A stretch of 64,000 bases of DNA from Lycorma delicatula (Eukaryota > Arthropoda > Insecta > Hemiptera > Fulgoridae). Below the pieces are notes generated by a model. The model saw nothing but the letters and a program-made list of their open reading frames with translations, made no database searches and was not told the origin of the DNA. Of the stretch, positions 57,061 to 64,000 are shown piece after piece (position 1 is the first letter of the stretch; each line of letters starts with the position of its first letter). The stretch lies in NCBI RefSeq assembly GCF_047948215.1, contig NC_134465.1:16760022-16824021 (forward strand). Reading direction: 5' to 3'. Made by a program: the position numbers and the translations under genes.

Positions 57061-58235
57061 GTGGATGAACAGAGCTAAATTTTTTTCCAAGCAAGGGTTA
57101 TATCTATCTACACGTGTCGTTTAGTAGTCTGTTCTTCTGAAAGGTTTGATATTACCGGGGATGCGGTTAATCGTTCTCAGCGGTACGAAAGTGATCCTTG
57201 AAATTTTGAAGAAATGTTTTGTAAAAAGATAAGGAATGTAGAACTTATGAAAAATATTAGGACAATCTGAGTTATAATAACCGCTTAAGTAGTTCGGTTG
57301 TGCGGTGAAAATGAGCAACACAAGATTTCTGCAACTATTAATGAATTGTAAGTAGAGGGTTGATAAAGAACTTAAACATAGCAAACATGTTACAGCGTAA
57401 CTTGTAATATAAAATAATATACTGTAGGTTACAGTCGGAGAATATTGATCTGTTGATAGGATACATCGTGGAATAGGTCTCCAATATACCGATTATTTCT
57501 CTATCCTTATTAAACAAGGTTATGTTGCTCTTTTTTAATTTGTTTTTATCCGTTGCATACAAGTAAATTTAATTGATAAAACGGTTTTGAGGAAAATTCG
57601 TAAAATAATTAATTACGGATATGCTTCTGATTTTCAGTAGTGAATTACTTATACAATATAGCCGGTATAAGCTTGAATAACGCGATTTGACGAACAGAGA
57701 AAATAAATAAATAAGTTAATTAAATAAAATCAGGGAACTGTTATAGATATTTTTTCTGTGTTAAGGAATAAAGAATTAGTTTAGAGATGAATTGAAAAAA
57801 ATACATTTTTACAGTATAAATTTGCTGTAATTACATTCAAGACGAAAGTCTTAAGAGAATTCTGTGTCGCGTCACCGACGTTCGATTATAGAGGTTAAAT
57901 ATAGTTGAAATAATGAAATGAACATTTTTTAATATGCTAACATTAAAATTTAATTAAATTATCTCATAAATTCATCTTTACACATATTTTATGTATTTAC
58001 ATATATATATATATATATACCGGAAGTTGATAAAATACGGAAACTATTATATATCTTTTTATCAGTTAACACAATAAAATAATATTTTGTACATGCTCCT
58101 TTTTCAATACTATCTAATTTTGGGAATGAAACCACCCCTAACTGGGATAAATTATTGGCCACTTTTAAAATCGGTTATGTAAAATATGAAATGGATGCCA
58201 TGTTCGTTTCGGTTAGGGTTGTCTAGCGTGACATT
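57061..58235. other. AT-rich stretch, nothing recognised
   Basis: A short (TA)n tract lies at about 58001-58019. The minus-strand open frames at 57121-57562 have no recognised motif. Confidence 0.5.
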
Positions 58236-58489
58236 TTTGGAATGGAATGGAATGCAAAGTTGGCAGGAGTTTATTACTCCCTACTCCATCGCAGAACCTG
58301 GACAGAGTCCCTTGCTGCTGGATCATTCTAATCGGGCTTGTTTTTTTTAAAAGGGTTATTTTTAATCTCGGATCTAGTTTTTCAAGTTTTGTTTATTATT
58401 AATTTAGTGAATTTAAGACGGATTTAATTGCATTCCAATCCGTTGTTAAACCAGCGTTATCGAACCCATTTCATGGGCCGACCGCGGAA

Positions 58490-58850
58490 GGCTAGGCTTA
58501 TAAAGCCTGTCCTCCCGACGTAATTCCCCTTCAGACCGTCCACTGAAGTCCTTTCGGTGCTAACTCTTTAATAGGCTAGCAGGAATACGCCACAACGGGG
58601 CACTAGCTATAAGGAGGGAGCAATGCGTCCCCTTTTCCGGAGGAGTCGCAATTGCTGGGTTATTTTGTCTTACTGTAAGTTTTGAAATAGGAGAGGTTGT
58701 GTAGAAGCTCTTCATCCGCTTCTGGTATGGCTGCCCTTCAGGACGCATCTCTGCTGGGCTCTGTTCCGGACTCCAGTCCGTGATGTTGAGGCGAGTGGTT
58801 GGTCTTCCTTTTTCTTCTCCCTCTTCTTCCTCCGAAGACCTCTTCGTTCT
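58490..58850 (+). repeat. Dispersed GC-richer repeat, copy 2
   Basis: It aligns with 7080-7265 in the same orientation: ATTCCCCTTCAGACCGTCC, CTGAAGTCCTTTCGGTGCTA, CTAGCAGGAATACGCC, GGGGCACTAG and TTCCGGAGGAG. It continues further to the right than copy 1, with GTTTTGAAATAGGAGAGGTT, CTCTGCTGGGCTCTGTTCCG and GATGTTGAGGCGAGTGG. From memory it resembles the 5' end of an R1-type LINE. No protein evidence supports this. A GGAATGGAAT repeat lies upstream at 58238-58254. Confidence 0.55.
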
Positions 58851-59080
58851 TCATGACATTTTTCAGTGCCTCTTAAGATTATATAACCTTACTTTTTCCG
58901 TTGAAAATTCTTGAGTTTCTCCCACCCTGGGGGCTTAGAGTTTCCTGATGTCTTAACGAAAACTAGGTATTTTTGAAATAGGAGGATTTACTAAATTTCT
59001 TTTTTTTTTGGTTTAAAAACTTTAAAAGTTTTAAAGAATGCCGTACTTTGTTAACACCGGAGTATGTGTATTTTTTCTTT
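58851..59080. other. AT-rich spacer
   Basis: Nothing recognised. Confidence 0.5.
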
Positions 59081-59083
59081 TAC

Positions 59084-59812
59084 TTTCCCGTTTAGCGCTA
59101 TAGCTTTAGAAGGGAAAGTACTATAATCGGTCCAATTTGGCCACATGCGGTTTTCACCGGATCTTGACGTTTTATACCTAAGGAACCCAAAACACACAAA
59201 AACCGGAAGAAAGTGTTCGCATGTACGCGAATGTGTTCGGTGTTTCCCAACTTATATGTCCAGAACTAGTAAACCGACTTTGACCAAACTTTGTCAGATT
59301 ATTTCTATATATGGGGCATTGATGCCGTTAAATTTTTTACTTAAAAGGTAAATGGGCTGAAGCTGCAGAGCAAGGTCACCCTCAGTATCTCGATATTTTG
59401 CCTAACTAAGGTCTTTTTTTACTTAGGCACGTTGATTAATAATTAGAAAATAATATATCCAACAAAAATGTTACACCCCACCCCAAACAAGTTTCTAAAC
59501 TAGCGGGTAAGTGGGTATAATGCCTCGATAGTACTCCCTCTCACCAAAAGGAGCGCTAGTGTAGCTCTGACGTACGCTGCTCGGTCGTCTGCTATGTTGT
59601 GAAGTCACAGGTGAACGGTAGAATTAAATAAATGAACAATATTTAAAATGTAAAAAAAATATTTAAAATGCTGCTAGTACCGTCACACCTGCGGGAATGA
59701 AATACGGTATGCGCGCGCGCTTTATTTAGAATCATTGAATTAAATAATCAAAAAAAATATTATATTTAAATAAAATCATCTTGCGCATTTTACACACAAA
59801 CAGTCCAGTTTT
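59084..59812 (+). repeat. Repeat X, best uninterrupted plus-strand copy
   Basis: It begins TACTTTCCCGTTTAGCGCTA and has an early inverted phrase (ACTTTCCCG ... GGGAAAGTA, about 59086-59119). It continues TCGGTCCAATTTGGCCACAT, TGCGGTTTTCACCGGATC, GAATGTGTTCGGTGT, TTCTATATATGGGGCATTGA, TAGTACTCCCTCTCACC, GGAGCGCTAGTGTAGCTCTG, GTCGTCTGCTATGTTGTGAA, ACCGTCACACCTGCGGG, TACGGTATGCGCGCGCGCTT and AGAATCATTGAATTAAATAA, ending CACACAAACA near 59812. It matches 46.3, 48.9, the reverse of 39-39.9 and the reverse of 49.7-50.5 kb. No coding frame over a few dozen codons, no RT or transposase motif, no clear long terminal repeat. Confidence 0.8.
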
Positions 59813-59814
59813 TA

Positions 59815-60370
59815 TTTTACGTTTTAAAGGAATAAGTTATTGTTGTTATTTAAATGCCTCAATATTTCTGCAGTTTGGATTTTTATCTTTTAATTATTTT
59901 TGCAAACGGTAAGTCTCAACGGGAGAGATTTTTAATTAAATTTTTTTAAATTATTTTTTATTCGACTTATTTACATCAAATAAATAGTGTATCAAAATAT
60001 AGTTGAAAATATTTGTTACTGTAACGTATATTGTTTAGGAATTAAAATTGCAATTTATTTTATTGTAATACGAAAGTACAAGAATTTTGTGTTTATACAA
60101 ATTAAAAATGTATTATATCATAAAATATATCAAATTAAAAGATTAAATTTTCTGTTTTGAAAAAGAAAACTGAAACTGGAAACAGTTACGTGATTAACCG
60201 TACAAGAGAATGTTCCACATGACCTCGACAAATTATTTACGTGCAATTTGACCCACATATACTATAACGCTTTATTACTATACTTTAATAACAGAATTCC
60301 GGTAAATATCGAATTAATAATTGCGATTCCTTTTAGAGAATGTTTTTATTGCTATCCATGTTGTTTTTCG
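59815..60370. other. AT-rich stretch, nothing recognised
   Basis: This lies downstream of the transposase relic on its strand; its C-terminal part should fall here but is not recognisable. Confidence 0.5.
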
Positions 60371-60372
60371 TT

Positions 60373-61085
60373 TTACTTTTTAACTATGTACAAAAAAAGA
60401 AAATACTGGATGCGCATTTCAATTGTTAATCGATTGTCGAATTGTAACCGACTGTGATCGATTTCCGATTCTGTTAACCGACTAATGAAGTTTGATAAAA
60501 TAGCACAGTAACGATCACTATTAAGTGTATTTTCAAAAAAGATTAGACCCGCAGTGTGCGTTCTACTCCCATCGACCCGGTCTCCAATTTTCGCTTCGTG
60601 CAAAGATCGTTCTTGCGATCATGGGGGTTAGTTGTCGACCAGTCGTATTTTGTGAATACACTCCCAGATTAAATACGCTTCATCTGTAAAAAACGTAATA
60701 TCAAGTAATACCTACTGTAATTTTTATCTATAAAACGTATTTTAAAGCGTTGATCGATCTGCAGGATTCAGTTTTTGAACACGCATTACTTTGTAAGGGA
60801 AATGTTTCAGTTCTTTTCTTACAGCTTAATATACGATATTAATGTTGTTGCTGTGCTACTTACGCGTCGACTTTGATGGGCTTTCGGCCGTAGCGTCCGA
60901 AATATCAAGCGACATCTGTTCGTTTAGTTTGTGACTTTCACTTCGATCAGCGTCTTTAACAGAGCCTTTTGCCCGAAAATGTCCGATAAGGGTTCAAAAT
61001 GCATCGCGGTGAGGAACAGGAGTAGTCGGAAACTTTTTAACGCCGAAAAAACGTAATGCATCACGTAATTCTAAAGCACACTGCA
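60373..61085 (-). pseudogene. Tc1/mariner-superfamily transposase relic
   Basis: On the minus strand from about 61080: RGSVKDADRSESHKLNEQMS-like linker with AKGSVKDADRSESH, LDISDATAESPSKSTRK, then VRKELKHFPYKVMRVQKLNP and ADRSTL, ITFFTDEAYLIWECIHKI (TDEA, first catalytic Asp, about 60695), and HEAKIGDRVDGSRTHTAGLI followed by FFENTLNSDRYCAILSNFIS and RLTESEIDHSRLQFDN (QFDN, second catalytic Asp, about 60425). The order matches insect DD-type transposases of the group present at 28.3 kb, including the GSVKD linker. The C-terminal SPD/third acidic residue and the terminal repeats are not visible. Several stops and frame changes. Confidence 0.75.
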
Positions 61086-61089
61086 CAGC

Positions 61090-63005
61090 AACTTTCCAAA
61101 TATACTATAAGATATAAAATAAATATTCTCAAAAATAAAACGAAATAATAATAGAATTATTTACCGTAAAATAATGTAATATTGGATATTAGCTAATGTT
61201 TCATCATTTTGTATTAAACTATTTGTTAAATAAAAGTACTAAATAAATAAAAGTAAAAAAAAAACTACAATATTTGAAAAAAATATCTTTTTAGTTTATA
61301 CATCTGTGAAAGACAGTTCTTTTTCTGGGTGAAGCTAAAAGTAGAGATTGGTTTGTACAGTCTGTTTTTGATGTTTTCATCATTTCATATTTTTTAATAA
61401 TAAATAAATATATATATAAACAATATATCTGATGTACTTCTACAGAAGTTCATCGTTACTAACAACATCAGTTCTCTTCATTATTCAAATAACTTTAATG
61501 ATTACTAGCTTTTTGTAACAAACAAATGAAAGAAGTTCAATTTCGTGTGCTTTTTTTAACGTTCAGTGTCACAAACACAAGTGAGACTTTTATGATATCG
61601 ATTAAAAACCGTAAAGAAACATAACAGTCAATTATACTACCACTCCCGCTTCATTGGGTAATCTAAAATTAAATTACGCTCGGCAAAAGGTTTCGTTAGG
61701 TTCCCGGTTTTTTTTTTTTTAAATACGCCACATAAAGGTTATAACTTTCATCGAAACAATTTTAAAGTGCAGATTTATCGAGGGAAACACTTCACTTTAT
61801 CAGGGGTATTTCATTATAAAAAACTTCATTGTAAAGCGGTTAGTTTCTTTTGTAGTGATTTTTTTTTTATTAGTAGGAAAAAAGTAGGTTTTAATTCTTT
61901 GTATAAGTTTGTCAAAAAAGAAGTTTTTTTTTTTATTAAAAACTTATAATTTTCATCGAAAAAACTATTAAATAAAAAACTATTTTTAAAAAGCAAATAC
62001 TCTTAATATGATTGTTGGTATTTTATTGAATTTTAAATTAAATTTAATGGCCAAAGTGTAGTATTTCTGTAAAGACAAAAAGTTCAATAAAATCCAAATT
62101 CTTTATTAAGGTAAAGTTGATTATTGATTTAATTATTAAATATTTGCGAAAAAGTTCAGTAAAAACTTTTGATCGGAATTGATTCCCTTTATAAAATTGT
62201 GTTTTTACCTTAAGAATTTTGCGTCAAACCCATTCTTTCTCTCATTCCTCAATCTTTCCTGATCTTTCTTCACTCCTGTTTTTCTATTTCTCTCTCTTTG
62301 TTTGTGGTATATCGTTATGAATATTTTTCTTTCGGGAAAAAGTTGTACTAATCATTTGAATTGAATATTTCCTAACTTTCTTTATAAATATTTTATTTAC
62401 AATAGTCTTAATCGATTTAATTTCAAAGTATTATTTATCACTCGATACCATTAGATTTATTAATTTGTAATATTAATTTACCCCTCGATTTGTACCCTAG
62501 AAATTTTAGTAAAACTTTGACAGAGGGAGCAGAAAGCAGAGCTAAATGTTTTATATATTGTATTATAAAACGTGTGTGTTTGCGCGCGCGCATGTTGTGT
62601 GTGAAAAAAATAGTGTATAGGATAATATTTTTTTCTTAAAATTATCTTTATTAATCCGAAGGTAACCATCAGAAATTATATTTTAAACTAAATTACGGAA
62701 TAAATACATTACCTGAAAAAAAAGTATATTACCTGAAAAATGAGCGGTAACCGTTGATGGAAAAACGGATAAAAGTTGATCAAAATTATATAAAATACTC
62801 TCTGGCGTGAGTTTGTTTTATGTTAAAAATAATTTTAAAAAAGTATATAGTTTTTCTCCTTTTTTTAAAGAAAATTTCCAAAAATGAAATGAAATCTTGT
62901 AGATTAAAAGAAAAATAATTGAGGAATAAAATAAAATGAAATGAAATAAAATCCTTGATTTTTTTATTTTGTTTTTTTACCGATCAGTATGGCAAAATGG
63001 CATTT
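61090..63005. other. AT-rich desert
   Basis: T-runs near 61710-61720 and 61860-61870, and a short GT/GC-alternating stretch (GTGTGTTTGCGCGCGCGCAT) near 62573-62592. No coding or RNA feature recognised. Confidence 0.6.
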
Positions 63006-63009
63006 TCTG

Positions 63010-63120
63010 TATTCTGAACGTAAAATTTTGAGTTAGAATCCGGTCAGGTTTGGCATATTTCACACGCTACAAATTTGAGAGTTCTCCATTAGTAACTGTA
63101 ATCGAGTCTAGTAAATGTAG
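63010..63120 (+). repeat. SINE remnant (family C-like)
   Basis: GAGTTAGAATCCGGTCAGGT then TTGGCATATTTCACACGCTA and CAAATTTGAGAG correspond to the B box and body of family C (compare the minus strand of 25140-25195: GCATTTTTCACACACGCTAC). Head and tail are lost. Confidence 0.6.
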
Positions 63121-63411
63121 CCTAATTACTTAATAATGAGAATAAATAAATTGTTAGGAAGTGAGTTAATGCACTTTCAATTAAACCCTAAAGGTGTAAT
63201 GCGGCTAGCAGCTTTGGATTCAGTTTTTTGCTTATTTTCTCCTGGTAGCACATCGCATAATTTTCTGCTCACACTATCACTTTGTAGCGATGGAAAATTA
63301 AGTGACGTATAAATTTCGATTAAATTAACCTGTTTAAAAAAATACTTATATTTAGAATTCAATTTATTTCTACTGCAGTTTATAAAAAAAAAAATAACTG
63401 AGACGTGAACA

Positions 63412-63745
63412 GTGGAGGTTGAAGAGGTAAGGAGGGCCAAAGCTTTTGAAATGCGGTGCTGTCGCAGATTGATTAAAGTCGGACGGGTGAATAGAGTGTC
63501 CGATGAAGGGAGGGTCGATGTAGCGAAGCCTTGTGTGTTAAATGTTTTAGCAAAGAAGAGACAAATGGGTTGGTCGTTTGTTAAGACGCGATAGATTAAT
63601 TAAAACAATAAACGCTAAAGGTACGCCAAGACTAAGGTACTTCTATCAGGTTATGGGTGATACAGATCGTGGAACTTACACGGAGTAGAATGGACTTGTG
63701 GAGAATCGTGATGTATGGAGATCAGCTGCAAACCGATCATAGGAT
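63412..63745 (+). pseudogene. RTE-type LINE, reverse transcriptase C-terminal relic
   Basis: Plus-strand translation gives VRRAKAFEMRCCRRLIKVGR, VNRVSDEGRVDVAKP, CVLNVLAKKRQMGWSF, VKTRRLIKTINAKGTPRLRY, FYQVMGDTDRGTYTE, then VWRSAANRS across frame changes. AFEMWCWRRxxKxxWxxxVSxEEVL, LKxRKxxWIGH, GRPRLxYFxQVMxDT, SYTExKRxAxDRxEWRxAANQS is a distinctive tail of RTE-type LINE proteins. Substitutions at WCW (RCC) and WIGH, plus a frame change near 63590, show decay. The reverse transcriptase core would lie upstream but is replaced by AT-rich sequence, as expected of a 5'-truncated copy. The same family tail occurs at 27.5-28.1 kb. Confidence 0.82.
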
Positions 63746-64000
63746 TGACAAGAAAAGAAAAAGATTTTCTAATTAATTTTAAAACTTTTTTTATGTAATT
63801 TTGATTTCAAAAATAACGATAATAAATGTAAATGACGGAGGAAGTAGAACCGAAGACTAAATGAAATAAGCGGAATCAGAATAGGAACAAAAGGTGTGAA
63901 AAATAATCTGAGTAATAAAGGCCTAGTCTTTATATCGGCCAAGATCTGAAAAGAAGCCAATACAGCAGATCCGGGAATTGCAAACTCAAACGGCCAAGTC
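63746..64000. other. AT-rich end of window
   Basis: No feature seen beyond the LINE tail. Confidence 0.5.

Overview
This window looks like eukaryotic, probably insect, intergenic DNA. It is strongly AT-rich, the open frames are short and broken, and every coding-like stretch I can recognise is a relic of a transposable element. I see no host gene, no bacterial-style operon, no rRNA and no functional tRNA gene. The mix of tRNA-headed SINEs, mariner and other Tc1/mariner-superfamily relics, R1-clade, RTE and Jockey LINEs, BEL/Pao and Helitron fits an insect. From memory the SINE tails resemble hemipteran repeats, but that placement is only an inference.

Layout. 1-9.5 kb: AT-rich desert with a hairpin-ended repeat (3.0 kb), a SINE with a perfect 16-bp target-site duplication (3.7-4.0 kb), and a Tc1/mariner-superfamily relic (6.4 kb). 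9.5-10.8 kb: a nearly complete mariner with terminal inverted repeats and a broken transposase on the minus strand. 15.3-16.3 kb: another transposase relic. 18.05-25.3 kb: a nest. R1-clade LINE ORF2 pieces on the minus strand lie on both sides of a 4.2-kb BEL/Pao element that has two similar LTRs, and a SINE sits in the right-hand R1 piece. The R1 pieces are not in collinear order. 25.6-26.1 kb: SINE pieces. 27.5-29.5 kb: an RTE-type LINE tail followed by a 1.3-kb DNA transposon with matching inverted repeats and TA flanks.

35.1-35.7 kb: Jockey RT tail. 37.0-38.1 kb: a SINE and a second R1-like ORF2 tail. 39-39.9 kb: a composite repeat (here 'repeat X') split by a SINE. 41.3-42.1 kb: the C-terminal part of a Helitron helicase. 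42.6-43.2 kb: a GC-rich patch split by a SINE with its target-site duplication. 44.1 kb: a possible GIY-YIG fragment. 45.5-50.5 kb: a truncated SINE and three copies of repeat X, one split by a SINE and two lying tail to tail. 50.7-51.2 kb: a MITE with long inverted repeats. 52.15-52.46 kb: an almost complete palindrome. 56.4 and 63.4 kb: RTE-like tails. 59.1-59.8 kb: the least interrupted repeat X. 60.4-61.1 kb: a fourth transposase relic.

The genes do not act together. All are decayed, and the layout records successive insertions whose relative order can be read from nested SINEs and target-site duplications. I found no evidence of a new functional system. The most informative objects are the non-collinear R1/BEL nest, the two self-complementary structures (48.9-50.5 kb and 52.2-52.5 kb) and the uncharacterised repeat pairs. 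All homology calls come from reading translated motifs by eye, without database searches.
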